From Rhodanobacteraceae bacterium (GTDB lineage Bacteria > Pseudomonadota > Gammaproteobacteria > Xanthomonadales > Xanthomonadaceae), in the NCBI GenBank assembly GCA_024233975.1, contig JACKOX010000013.1, positions 1-64,000 of the forward strand: a stretch of 64,000 nucleotides of DNA, in the 5' to 3' direction. Shown here piece by piece: positions 40,750 to 48,956 of the stretch (positions are counted from its first letter, which is position 1; each line of letters begins with the position of its first letter). A program made the translations under genes and the position numbers. The notes below the pieces were generated by a model. That model was given only the letters and a program-made list of their open reading frames with translations, was not told where the DNA came from and did no database searches.

Positions 40750-40853
40750 AGTGCTTAATTGGAGGGGGGTAGCCCGTTTCAATTTTGTCACGGTTTAATA
40801 GTGAATCGCTCGTAATCCGCTTCATGCCATATTGCCAACGTTAGCGGTCAGGC

Positions 40854-42297
40854 CCGTCCCGAGCGCACGCTGCTGTATTCGCTGGTGCAGGCGCATTGGC
40901 CGGACTTTCTCGCGCGCCGTGAGGTAGAAGACCGCCCGCTGCCCGAGTATGTGCGCGAGGAGTTCGAGACCTACCTGCGCTGCGGCGTGCTCGAGCACGG
41001 CTTCCTGCGCGTGGTCTGCGAGCACTGTCGTGCCGAGAGGCTGGTGGCGTATTCCTGCAAGAAGCGCGGGCTGTGCCCGAGCTGCGGCGCACGGCGCATG
41101 GCCGAGTCGGCGCGGCATCTGGTGGACGAGGTGTTCGGCCCGCGGCCGGTGCGGCAATGGGTGCTGAGTTTCCCCTACCCGTTGCGCTTCCTGTTCGCCG
41201 GCAAACCGGATGCCATCAGCCCGGTGCTGGGCATCGTGCATCGTGTGATCGCCGGTTGGCTTGCCGATCAGGCCGGCGTGCCGCGGGATACGGCGCAATG
41301 CGGTGCGGTGACCCTGATCCAGCGCTTCGGCAGCGCGCTGAACCTGAATGTTCACTTCCACATGCTGTGGCTCGACGGCGTGTACGTGGAAGCCACCGAG
41401 CTGCCGCGGCGCGAACTGCGCCTGCACCGCGCCCGTGCGCCCACCACCGCGCAGTTGACCCAGCTGGCAGCTACCATCGCGCACCGGGTGTGTCGGCACC
41501 TGACGCGCAAAGGCTGGCTCGAAGGGGAGGGCGAATCGGCCTTCCTGGCAGACAGCGCTGCAGGCGACGACAGCATGGATGGGCTGCGGATGAGTTCGAT
41601 CACCTACCGCATCGCCACCGGCCGCGACGCTGGCTGCAAGGTCGTCACGCTGCAAACGCTGCCCGGTGACGCCGGTTCGCTGGAGGGCGATGCCGGCAAG
41701 GTCGGCGGCTTCTCGCTGCATGCCGGCGTGGCCGCGGAAGCACACGAGAGCCACAAGCTCGAAAAGCTGTGCCGCTACATCACGCGCCCGGCGATCAGCG
41801 AGCAGCGGCTGTCGATCTCACCGCAGGGTAGGGTGCGGTATCAGCTCAAGACGCCGTGGCGAAATGGGACCACGCATGTCGAATGGGATGCGGTGGACTT
41901 CATCGCCAAGCTGGCGGCACTGGTCCCGCCACCTCGCGCGCATCTCACCCGCTTCCACGGCGTATTCGCCCCGAATGCAAACCTGCGTGCGCAGCTGACG
42001 CCCTCGGGGCGCGGCAAGCGGCCTGCGGGCGATGCGGCGCCAGTGGACGTCAGCGCCCACGACGAGCCGCGCAGCCCCGAGCAGAAGCGCCGTGCGATGA
42101 GCTGGGCGCAACGGCTCAAGCGGGTCTTTTCCATCGACATCACCACCTGCGCCCACTGCGGCGGCGCGGTACGGATCGTCGCCAGCATCGAGGAACCCAT
42201 CGCCATCCGCGCCATCCTCGCCCACTTCGAGAAGCACGGCGCGCTGGAGCAAGCGCACTACCGGCCCGCAGCGCGCGCGCCGCCGCCGGCCGCGTGA
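40854..42297 (+). pseudogene. IS91-family transposase, copy 2 (N-terminally truncated)
   Basis: About 480 residues are homologous to copy 1 from RPERTLLYSLVQAHW onward, keeping the zinc cysteines, HUH motif and catalytic Tyr. It also keeps the intact HGVFAPNANLRAQ motif that copy 1 has lost. Residues 1-34 are missing; a GTG at 40885 could start a 470-residue product, so weak activity cannot be excluded. Positions 40970-41386 match copy 3 rather than copy 1 where these differ, a mosaic pattern. Confidence 0.85.
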
Positions 42298-42469
42298 CGA
42301 GGTGCCGGCCACACAGCCGGCAGCCAAGCCAGAGTCCGATCCGATGCGGCCACGACCCCGCAGGGCTGCGCTCGGCCCTGTGCCGGGATTCGGTGAGAAA
42401 TGGCTACGCACTGAGCCGCTGCGTGGCCCCGCGATGTCGAAAACCCACGCATGAACCCCCGATCTGTGC

Positions 42470-42553
42470 CCGATCTGTGCCCAAAGCGGCGCTTGCGCGG
42501 CCGCTTCCTACCCGCCAGACTCGCCAAAAAGGGCGGTTGAACTTCCTATACCC
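42470..42553 (+). repeat. oriIS end, copy C (end of IS copy 2)
   Basis: These 84 bp match copies A and B by eye and end CCTATACCC. The next base belongs to an RND transporter gene in a different context. Confidence 0.85.
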
Positions 42554-42923
42554 GATCCTGCTGATCGGCATCGCGGTCAAGAACTCGATCCTGCTGGTCG
42601 ACTACGCCGTGATGGCCGAGGAAAAGGGCATGACCCGCCACGAGGCGCTGATGGACGCGTGCCACAAGCGTGCGCGGCCGGTGATCATGACCACGCTGGC
42701 GATGGGGGCGGGCATGATGCCGATCGCGCTGGGTCTGACGGCGGATTCAAGCTTCCGCATGCCGATGGCGGTGGCGGTGATCGGTGGGTTGATCACCTCG
42801 ACGGTGTTGAGCCTTGTGGTGGTGCCGGCGGCGTATACGCTGGTGGATGATCTGGAGGAGCGGGTGCTCGGGAAGTTGCGGCGGAAGGCCGCAGATGCCA
42901 GTGAAGTTGCGGCGCCACCATGA
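42554..42923 (+). pseudogene. RND efflux transporter C-terminal remnant
   Basis: About 122 residues in frame, ILLIGIAVKNSILLVDYA through PMAVAVIGGLITSTVLSLVVVPAAYTLVDDLEERV, match the last transmembrane part of AcrB-type pumps. The other ~900 residues are missing to the left of the oriIS junction, so no pump can be made. Its stop overlaps the start of the outer-membrane factor gene by ATGA, showing they once formed one operon. Confidence 0.9.
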
Positions 42924-44398
42924 CTGGCATCACGATAGCGGCGGCCGGTGCAATGGAGTGGCAGGTGTCGACAGGCAAGGCTGGCAGGCTGGGTGGGGCA
43001 TACCGTCGGCGATCCCGCGCCGCGCACGGACGGGCATTCGGTCTGGCGTTGGGTCTGGTCCTGCTTGTACCGGCCACCTCGGCACTCGCGCAGGATGCGG
43101 ACGCACTCAGCTTCGATCAGGCGCGCGAGCGGTTGGAACGGGTCTCCGACGCGCTGGCTGCCGCGGACGCCAACCTGCGCGCCCGGCAGGATCTTTCCGA
43201 TGCGACCGCGCGCCTGCGGCTGCCGGAGATTTCGCTCGAAGCGCGCTACCTGGAGTTCCAGAAGACGCTGAGCTTGCCGCTGGGTTCGCTGGCGCCAGTG
43301 GGCGAGGCGTTCGGCATCGAAAGCCCGTTGCGGTTCCAGGAGCGCGACCGGCGATTGCGTCCGGTGTTGACCACGGTGCTGCCCCTGTACACGGGCGGGC
43401 AGATCCCGGCCGCGCAGGCGGCGGCCGCGGCCGCCCTGCGTGGGGCGGACGCGGAGCGGGCGCAGCAGTCCCAGAAGCTGACGTCGCAACTGGTCCAGGC
43501 CTACTTCGGCCAGGGCCTGGCCGAGCAGGCGCTGAGTGTGCGCCGCGAGGTGCGCGACGGCATGCGGCAGCACCTGGCCCATGCCGAATCGCTTGAACGC
43601 GAAGGCTTCGCCACGCGCGCGCAGGTGTTGCAGGCGGTCGTCGCGCGTGACGCCAGCGAGCGCGAGTACCAGAAGGCGCTCAACGACCGCGACGCCGCCG
43701 CCCAGGCCCTGGCGCTGCTGCTGCGCAGCGATGGGCCGGTGACGCCGATCACGCCGCTGTTCGTGGTCGGCACATCGCCGGGCACGCTGGAGGCGTTCAC
43801 CCGGGCCGCGCTTGAGCGGCACCCGCAGCTGGCGCAGCTGCGGGCGCTTGACGACCAGGCGGGCGCAGGCGTGCGTGTGCAGGAGGCGTCACTGAAACCG
43901 CAGGTGTACCTGTTCGGCCAGTACGACCTGTACCGCGAGGATGCGCTGCTGACCGACACCGATTGGGCCTTCGGCATTGGCCTGAAGTACACCTTCCTGT
44001 CCGGGCGGGATCGCCCGCGCCAGATCAGTGCTGCGCGCGCGCAGCAGGAGCAGGCGCAGGCCGCACTGCGCGAGGCGCAGAACCAGATCAGGATCGGCGT
44101 GGCACAGGCCTGGAATGCGCTGGAAACGGCACGCCAGCAGTTCCTGCTGCTCGACAGCAGCATCGAGCAGGCGCGTGAGAACCTGCGCCTGCAGGAACTG
44201 GCGTTCCGCGAGGGGCAGTCGACCTCGCTCGATGTCATGGACGCCAGGCTCGGCCTTGGCGCCGCACGGGTCGAATACGCGCACGCCGCCTACGACTATT
44301 GCGTGGCATTGGCGCACCTGCTCGAGCTGGGTGGCCAGTCGGCGCGCTTTGGCGAGTACATCCGCAAGGCAGACCACAGGGTATTTCCCCATGAATGA
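42920..44398 (+). CDS. TolC-like outer-membrane efflux factor
   Basis: These 492 residues contain a signal sequence around 35-58 (AFGLALGLVLLVPATSALA) and two repeats of the long alpha-helical barrel plus beta strands. Examples are LPEISLEARYLEF and VLTTVLPLYTGGQIPAAQAA in the first half, and PQVYLFGQYDLYREDALLTDTDWAFGIGLKYTF in the second. The N-terminal 34 residues are unusually long; a later start is possible. It overlaps the RND remnant by 4 bp and the HlyD gene by 8 bp, so the export operon is translationally coupled. Confidence 0.9.
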   Translation: MTGITIAAAGAMEWQVSTGKAGRLGGAYRRRSRAAHGRAFGLALGLVLLVPATSALAQDADALSFDQARERLERVSDALAAADANLRARQDLSDATARLRLPEISLEARYLEFQKTLSLPLGSLAPVGEAFGIESPLRFQERDRRLRPVLTTVLPLYTGGQIPAAQAAAAAALRGADAERAQQSQKLTSQLVQAYFGQGLAEQALSVRREVRDGMRQHLAHAESLEREGFATRAQVLQAVVARDASEREYQKALNDRDAAAQALALLLRSDGPVTPITPLFVVGTSPGTLEAFTRAALERHPQLAQLRALDDQAGAGVRVQEASLKPQVYLFGQYDLYREDALLTDTDWAFGIGLKYTFLSGRDRPRQISAARAQQEQAQAALREAQNQIRIGVAQAWNALETARQQFLLLDSSIEQARENLRLQELAFREGQSTSLDVMDARLGLGAARVEYAHAAYDYCVALAHLLELGGQSARFGEYIRKADHRVFPHE

Positions 44399-45425
44399 AC
44401 CCGCTCCGTCGCCGCCGCCGCCACCCGTGGCTGCGGATGCACCGTCCGGCCGCCGTCGCCTGCGCCTTGTCGCCCTGGGCGTGATTGCCGTGATCCTGGT
44501 CGGCGGCCTGTGGCTGGCGTTCCGCAGCCCGGCGGACCTGGTGCAGGGCATGGCCGATGCCGACAGCATCAACGTGTCGGCCAAGGTGACCGCGCGGGTG
44601 TCGGCGCTGCTGGTGGCCGAGGGCGAGCGGGTCGAGGCGGGGCAGGTACTGTTCGAGCTGGACAGCCCCGAGATCGCCGCGAAGAAGCGACAGGCCGAAG
44701 CCGCGCTCGCGGCCGCGCAGGCGCTGGCGGACAAGGCCGAGGAAGGCGCGCGCGTGGAGGACATCCGCGCAGCGGAGGCCAACTGGCGGCGCGCCCAGGC
44801 CGGACACGAACTGGCGCGTTCCACCTTCCAGCGCCTGGAGCGGCTGCATGCCGAGGGCGTGGTCACCCGGCAGCAGCGCGACGAGGCCCGTACGAAGGCG
44901 ATCGATGCCGAGCAGCAGGCGCGCGCAGCGCAGGCGCTGTACGAACAGGCGCAGGCCGGCGCCCGCGAACAGGACAGGAGCGCCGCGCAGGCGCAGGTGC
45001 GGCAGGCCGAAGGCGCCGTGGCCGAAGTGCAGGCGGCCGAAAGCGAAGTGCGCGGCCGCGCGCCGACGGCCGGCGAGGTGTCCAAGCGCCTGGTCGAAAC
45101 CGGCGAGCTGGTGGCGGCCGGCTATCCGGTCTTCACCCTGGTCGACCTCGACCACATGTGGGTGGCGTTCCACCTGCGCGAGGACCAGTTCGCGGGCCTG
45201 GAGGTGGGCCGCCGCCTGCGCGGTTCGATCCCGGCGCTGGAGCGCGAGGACGTCGAGTTCGAGGTCTACCACATCAGCCCGGCCGGCGATTTCGCGACCT
45301 GGCGCGCGACCCGGCAGTCGGCCGGCTACGACGTGAGGAGTTTCGAAGTGCGCGCGAGGCCGGTCGCGGAAGTCGCAGGCTTCCGGCCGGGCATGAGCGT
45401 GCTGTTCGCATGGCCGCAACGCTGA
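44391..45425 (+). CDS. HlyD-family membrane fusion (periplasmic adaptor) protein
   Basis: This 344-residue adaptor has a proline-rich cytoplasmic tail, one membrane helix (about 28-46, LVALGVIAVILVGGLWLAF), a biotinyl-lipoyl-like domain split around a long coiled coil (about 90-210, Ala/Glu/Gln-rich), and a beta-barrel part. It bridges inner-membrane permeases to the TolC-like factor. It overlaps the genes on both sides (8 and 16 bp). Confidence 0.92.
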   Translation: MNEPAPSPPPPPVAADAPSGRRRLRLVALGVIAVILVGGLWLAFRSPADLVQGMADADSINVSAKVTARVSALLVAEGERVEAGQVLFELDSPEIAAKKRQAEAALAAAQALADKAEEGARVEDIRAAEANWRRAQAGHELARSTFQRLERLHAEGVVTRQQRDEARTKAIDAEQQARAAQALYEQAQAGAREQDRSAAQAQVRQAEGAVAEVQAAESEVRGRAPTAGEVSKRLVETGELVAAGYPVFTLVDLDHMWVAFHLREDQFAGLEVGRRLRGSIPALEREDVEFEVYHISPAGDFATWRATRQSAGYDVRSFEVRARPVAEVAGFRPGMSVLFAWPQR

Positions 45426-46597
45426 CGCGGCCCACGGCACGCGAGGCGTTCGTCCGTTCGGCGTTGCGCGAGTGCGCACGGCTGCGCGCCGATCCCTGGG
45501 ATCTGGCGTTGGCCACGTGGGTCCCGCTGCTGGCGCTGGCGCTGCTGGCCTGGATGTTCTCGGCCGGCGTGCCGCGCGAACTGCCGGTGGCGGTGGTCGA
45601 TCATGACAACAGCGCGGCCAGCCGCGAACTGGTGCGCAGGCTCGATGCCGTGCCGGGCGTGCGGGTGGCCGCGCGGCCGGCGGACCTGACGCAGGCCTGG
45701 TCGGAGGTGCGCGCGCTCCGGGCGTTCGCGGTGGTGCACGTGCCTGCGGGTGCCGAGCGCCAGGTCCTGCGTGGCGGCAGCGCCGTTGTTTTCGCCTACT
45801 ACAACGCCAGCCACCAGACGGCAGGGCAGGCGGTGCTGCGGGGGATCGGAGAGGCGGCGCAGGCGACCAGTGGGCATCTCGTACGCCGTGGGGTGGCGCG
45901 GGTCGGCGGGGCGCAGGCGGTCCGCCAGCCGCCGCTGCGGGTGCAGGCCACCGTGCTGGCCAACGCCGCACGCAGCTACGAGCACTTCCTGCTCGGCCTG
46001 CTGTTCCCGGCACTGCTGCACCTCGCCGCCTGCCTGGCGATGGTCGGCGCGCTCGGGCGCGAACTGCGTGACGGCAGCGCGGGCACATGGCTGGCCGAGT
46101 GCGGCGATCGCCTGCTGCCGGCGGTGGCCGGCAAGCTGGCGCCGTACCTGCTGCTGTTCACCGCCTACGGCACGCTGTCGCTGCTCTGGCTGGCGGCGAT
46201 CCGCGGCGGTGTGGCCGGCAGCGCGGTACTGCTGGTCGCCGCGCAGGCGGCGATGTACCTGGCCTACGGCGGCATCGCGCTGCTGCTGGTCGGGGCCACC
46301 CGCAATATGGGCACGTCGCTGTCGCTGACCGGACTGTATGCGGGCACGTCGCTGGCGTTCTCGGGCGCGACGTTCCCGGTGCAGGGAGCGCCGCTGTTCG
46401 CACAGGTCTGGAGCCAGCTGCTTCCCTTCACCGCCTACCTCAAGCTGCAGGCGCAGCAGCTCGACCTGGGTGCGGCATGGACGGCCTCGCTGTCGTTGCT
46501 GGGGACCTTGCTGCTGTTCGTGCTGGTGGCCGGCGGCGCGGGGCTGCGCCTGTATGCGCGCGGAGCGCGCGATCCGGCCTCCTGGGGGCAGCGATGA
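45410..46597 (+). CDS. ABC-2 type permease 1
   Basis: This 395-residue protein has one N-terminal helix (WVPLLALALLAWMFSAG), a large periplasmic domain starting PRELPVAVVDHDNSAASRELVRRLDA, and five C-terminal helices. It is a YhhJ/YbhS-like ABC-2 permease. It overlaps HlyD by 16 bp and the second permease by ATGA. No ATP-binding subunit is encoded in the cluster. Confidence 0.88.
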   Translation: MAATLTRPTAREAFVRSALRECARLRADPWDLALATWVPLLALALLAWMFSAGVPRELPVAVVDHDNSAASRELVRRLDAVPGVRVAARPADLTQAWSEVRALRAFAVVHVPAGAERQVLRGGSAVVFAYYNASHQTAGQAVLRGIGEAAQATSGHLVRRGVARVGGAQAVRQPPLRVQATVLANAARSYEHFLLGLLFPALLHLAACLAMVGALGRELRDGSAGTWLAECGDRLLPAVAGKLAPYLLLFTAYGTLSLLWLAAIRGGVAGSAVLLVAAQAAMYLAYGGIALLLVGATRNMGTSLSLTGLYAGTSLAFSGATFPVQGAPLFAQVWSQLLPFTAYLKLQAQQLDLGAAWTASLSLLGTLLLFVLVAGGAGLRLYARGARDPASWGQR

Positions 46598-47706
46598 ACC
46601 AGGTCAGGGCCGCCTTCCTGGAGACTCTGCGCGCCGTGTTCTCGGACCGCTACGCGGTGGTGACGCTGATCGGCGCCGTGGTGCTGTACTCGTTCTTCTA
46701 CCCGGTCGCCTACCGGCACCAGGTGGCTTCGCAGTATCCGGTGCTGGTGGTCGACCTCGACCATAGCGCCATGAGCCGCGCCCTGGTGCGCAAGGCGGGC
46801 GCGGTGCGCGCGGTGAGGATCGTCGGCGATGCGACCTCGGTGGAGGAGGCCCGGCCAAGGATCGCCCGCGGTGAAGCGCAGGGCCTGCTGGTGGTGCCCG
46901 CGGGGTTCGAACGCGGGATCCTGCGCGGCGGGCAGGGGCAACTGGCGCTGTACGGCAGTGGTGCGTTCCTCGGTCGCGGCGGCGTGGTGCTCGAGGGCTT
47001 GGGCGAGGCCGCCGCCGCGTTCGCGCGCGAGGCCGCCGTGGTGCAGGCAGGTTTCGCAGGTGCGCCCGGCGCAGCGCCGCTGCAGGTGGTGGCGCGGCCG
47101 CTGTTCAACACCCGCGAGGGTTACGGCAGCGCCGTGGTGCCGGGCGTGGCACAGCTGATCGTGCAGCAGACACTGCTGATCGGCATGCTGGTCATGGCCG
47201 GCACGCGTCGCGAACGCCTGGGTCGGCTGGCGTTCTCGCGCCGCGGCCTGCTCGGCATCGCCGCCGCGTTCGCGCTGATCGGCGTGTGCAGCATGCTGTA
47301 CTACAACGGTCTGGTGATGTGGCTCCAGGACTATCCGCGTGGGGGCAATCCGCCCGGTACGCTGGTGGGCGGAGCGCTGTACGTGGCCGCGGTGGTGGCG
47401 TTCGCGCTGTTCGCGGGCAGTTTCTTCCGCACCCGCGAACGGCCCTTCCAGCTGATGCTCGTCACCGCGCTGCCACTCTTCTTCCTGTCCGGGCTCTCAT
47501 GGCCGGCCGTGGCGATGCCACAGCCCCTGGCGTGGCTGGCGAGGCTTGTTCCCTCCACGCCCGGCATCAACCTGATGGTGAAGTTCAACCAGATGGGCGC
47601 AAGCTTCGCCGAGGCGCTTCCCGAGTTGTGCAACCTCGCTTTTTTGACACTGCTGTATGGCGCGCTGGCGGTATGGCGCTACGCCCCGGGGCGGGACGGC
47701 ACCTGA
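46594..47706 (+). CDS. ABC-2 type permease 2
   Basis: This 370-residue paralogue of the preceding permease has the same layout: an N-terminal helix (VVTLIGAVVLYSFFYPVAY), a periplasmic domain with YPVLVVDLDHSAMSRALVRKAGAV, and C-terminal helices including PLFFLSGLSWPAVAMPQ. The pair probably forms a heterodimer. It is the last gene of the operon. Confidence 0.88.
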   Translation: MNQVRAAFLETLRAVFSDRYAVVTLIGAVVLYSFFYPVAYRHQVASQYPVLVVDLDHSAMSRALVRKAGAVRAVRIVGDATSVEEARPRIARGEAQGLLVVPAGFERGILRGGQGQLALYGSGAFLGRGGVVLEGLGEAAAAFAREAAVVQAGFAGAPGAAPLQVVARPLFNTREGYGSAVVPGVAQLIVQQTLLIGMLVMAGTRRERLGRLAFSRRGLLGIAAAFALIGVCSMLYYNGLVMWLQDYPRGGNPPGTLVGGALYVAAVVAFALFAGSFFRTRERPFQLMLVTALPLFFLSGLSWPAVAMPQPLAWLARLVPSTPGINLMVKFNQMGASFAEALPELCNLAFLTLLYGALAVWRYAPGRDGT

Positions 47707-47895
47707 CGGGCCGGTCACGGAGGACGGGGCCGGGGCGGCTTCTGCGCGGGTATCGGAGATCGTCTGCGCGCTGGATGTGCTGGCCGACAATATCGATCCG
47801 GCCGAAAGCTGCAAGGCCTTCCGCGTCCGCATGCCGAGCGCCGATGCCCTGCTCCGCAACCGCGGCCTGAAGTGACTTCGGCGGGTGCGGTAACG
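47707..47895 (+). other. Possible gene remnant downstream of the export operon
   Basis: An open stretch to a stop at 47875 encodes EIVCALDVLADNIDPAES and on to LLRNRGLK, which looks protein-like but has no start of its own. It may be the C-terminus of a lost gene. I do not recognise it. Confidence 0.25.
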
Positions 47896-47928
47896 AAAAG
47901 GCGACCCGGGCGACCGGGTCGCCTTTTT
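47896..47928. terminator. Bidirectional terminator between the export operon and ldt
   Basis: AAAAGGCGACCCGG-GCGA-CCGGGTCGCCTTTTT is a strong hairpin with A and T runs on opposite sides. It can serve the plus-strand operon and the convergent L,D-transpeptidase gene. Confidence 0.88.
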
Positions 47929-47989
47929 CATGCTGCGGACGACGCACCGGAGACGCCGCGTCATCCGCCGCGCGGCCACGCACCGGCGC

Positions 47990-48697
47990 TCAGTCGCCGG
48001 CGGTCTTCCGGGTGCCGGCGCCCGCGAACTCCGGAAACGCCTCCTCCAGCGAGCCTTCGTCCGGCAGCACGTAGAACACGCCGCCGCGCGCGAAGGTGGG
48101 GCTGACGACCTGCTCGTAGAACGCCGGAGACACGTTGATGCAGCCGTGGGTGACCCGGTTGTCATCCGGCGTTGGCGAGGCCAGGCGCTCGGGGCGCTTT
48201 TCCTCCGGCACGCCGGTCGCGGTCGGGTGGATCGAGACCGCGGACTCGTAGTCGACCCACAGCACGCGGCCGGCATCGATGGACGGACCGTAGCCGCCGA
48301 CGAAGCGGCCCGCCGGGGTGGTGCGGTCGCGGCCGGGGATCTCGCGCAGGGCGAGGCCCGCGATGCCGGGGGCGGTGTGGTCGCCCACGGCGGAGCCGAA
48401 CAGGCCGGGCGCGGCGCCGCGCAGGCGGCCATCGCCGCCGAACACGAGGATCTGGGCGGCGGCCTTGTCCATGATCGCGAAGGGATAGCCCTGGCTGTCG
48501 CCGGAGGCGACGACCCAGCCGGCCAGTTCGATCACCGTGTCGGAGACGTCCTGGCCGCGGGGCAGTTCGTCCAGTGACGTCACCGGCGGGGTGCCGTCGT
48601 CGCGCGCGCTGGCGGTGGCGCCCACGCTGACCAGCGCCAGCGCCAGCGCAACCGCGCGCCGGCCCGGGTGGGGGAGGGAGTGGGGGAAAGTACGGAT
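47990..48697 (-). CDS. L,D-transpeptidase-like protein (YkuD fold), start probably ATC
   Basis: The C-terminal domain carries THGCINVSPAFYEQV, the HGC-N catalytic signature of L,D-transpeptidases, preceded by GRFVGGYGPSIDAGRVLWVDY. Such enzymes crosslink peptidoglycan or attach Lpp to it. No ATG exists for a full protein. From the ATC at 48697-48695, six bases after GAGGAG, the frame encodes an ideal signal peptide (RTFPHSLPHPGRRAV, an ALALAL core, ATASA cleavage). The GTG at 48625 would remove that signal. I therefore annotate from ATC, with the GTG as alternative. The gene is downstream of the Lpp-like remnant. Confidence 0.75.
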   Translation of the reverse strand: MRTFPHSLPHPGRRAVALALALVSVGATASARDDGTPPVTSLDELPRGQDVSDTVIELAGWVVASGDSQGYPFAIMDKAAAQILVFGGDGRLRGAAPGLFGSAVGDHTAPGIAGLALREIPGRDRTTPAGRFVGGYGPSIDAGRVLWVDYESAVSIHPTATGVPEEKRPERLASPTPDDNRVTHGCINVSPAFYEQVVSPTFARGGVFYVLPDEGSLEEAFPEFAGAGTRKTAGD

Positions 48698-48730
48698 GGG
48701 AAGCTCCTCGGGGGCGGAACACCATCCAAC

Positions 48731-48766
48731 GCGGGGATCCGCGCCGCGCAGGCGACGGATCCCCGC
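48731..48766 (-). other. Hairpin between the lpp-like remnant and ldt
   Basis: Perfect 11-bp arms GCGGGGATCCG (48731-48741) and CGGATCCCCGC (48756-48766) surround 14 bases. There is no T run in either direction. It probably stabilises or attenuates the transcript running from the lpp-like gene towards ldt. Confidence 0.5.
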
Positions 48767-48792
48767 GCCGGTCGGTCAAGCGGAGTGCGTGC

Positions 48793-48956
48793 TCACCCGC
48801 GCGGCACGCGGCGCGGCGACGATTCCAGCTGCTGCACGCGGCCTTCGATCTGGTCGAGGCGCTGGTTGGCGCGCTGGGCGCCCTGATTGGCGGATTCGGC
48901 GCTCTGGGCCGCGCCCTGCACCTGGGTGTCGAGGCGGTCGAGGCGGGAGTCGCCGC
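48793..48956 (-). pseudogene. Lpp-like alanine-zipper lipoprotein, 5'-truncated
   Basis: About 53 residues remain, SRLDRLDTQVQGAAQSAES followed by NQGAQRANQRLDQIEGRVQQLE, a heptad pattern like the coiled-coil of Lpp/OprI-type lipoproteins. The signal peptide and lipobox are missing because the frame meets the left end of IS copy 3 at about 48957. It lies upstream of, and on the same strand as, the L,D-transpeptidase, whose family includes the enzymes that anchor Lpp to peptidoglycan. Confidence 0.55.

Larger units (their letters stand above)
39183..40853. other. AT-rich captured fragment of Bacteroidota-like character
   Basis: The segment is strongly AT-rich in a GC-rich window and has a sharp edge on both sides: oriIS on the left, and a 5'-truncated transposase on the right. 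It contains the end of a VOC gene and a broken acyltransferase gene. The 217 bp between them hold an imperfect hairpin (GAACAGT...ACTGTTC, about 39469-39498). The last ~100 bp before 40853 have no gene. Confidence 0.8.
40854..42553 (+). mobile_element. IS91/ISCR-like element, copy 2 (5'-truncated)
   Basis: Similarity to copy 1 starts abruptly at CCGTCCCGAGCGCACG (40854) and runs to the oriIS at 42553. The left end and the first ~34 codons of the transposase are missing and AT-rich DNA abuts instead. The right junction abuts an RND pump gene. Confidence 0.85.

Noticed and set aside
40834..40852. Possible integron attC core (AACGTTAGCGG) at the end of the AT-rich fragment
   Set aside because: The sequence does not fit the GTTRRRY core rule, no matching left core or integrase gene is present, and the junction is better explained by IS truncation.
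41856..42923. 355-codon frame joining transposase sequence to an RND tail
   Set aside because: Its first part is an out-of-frame reading of the copy 2 transposase and its 3' region; only the RND remnant from 42554 is real.
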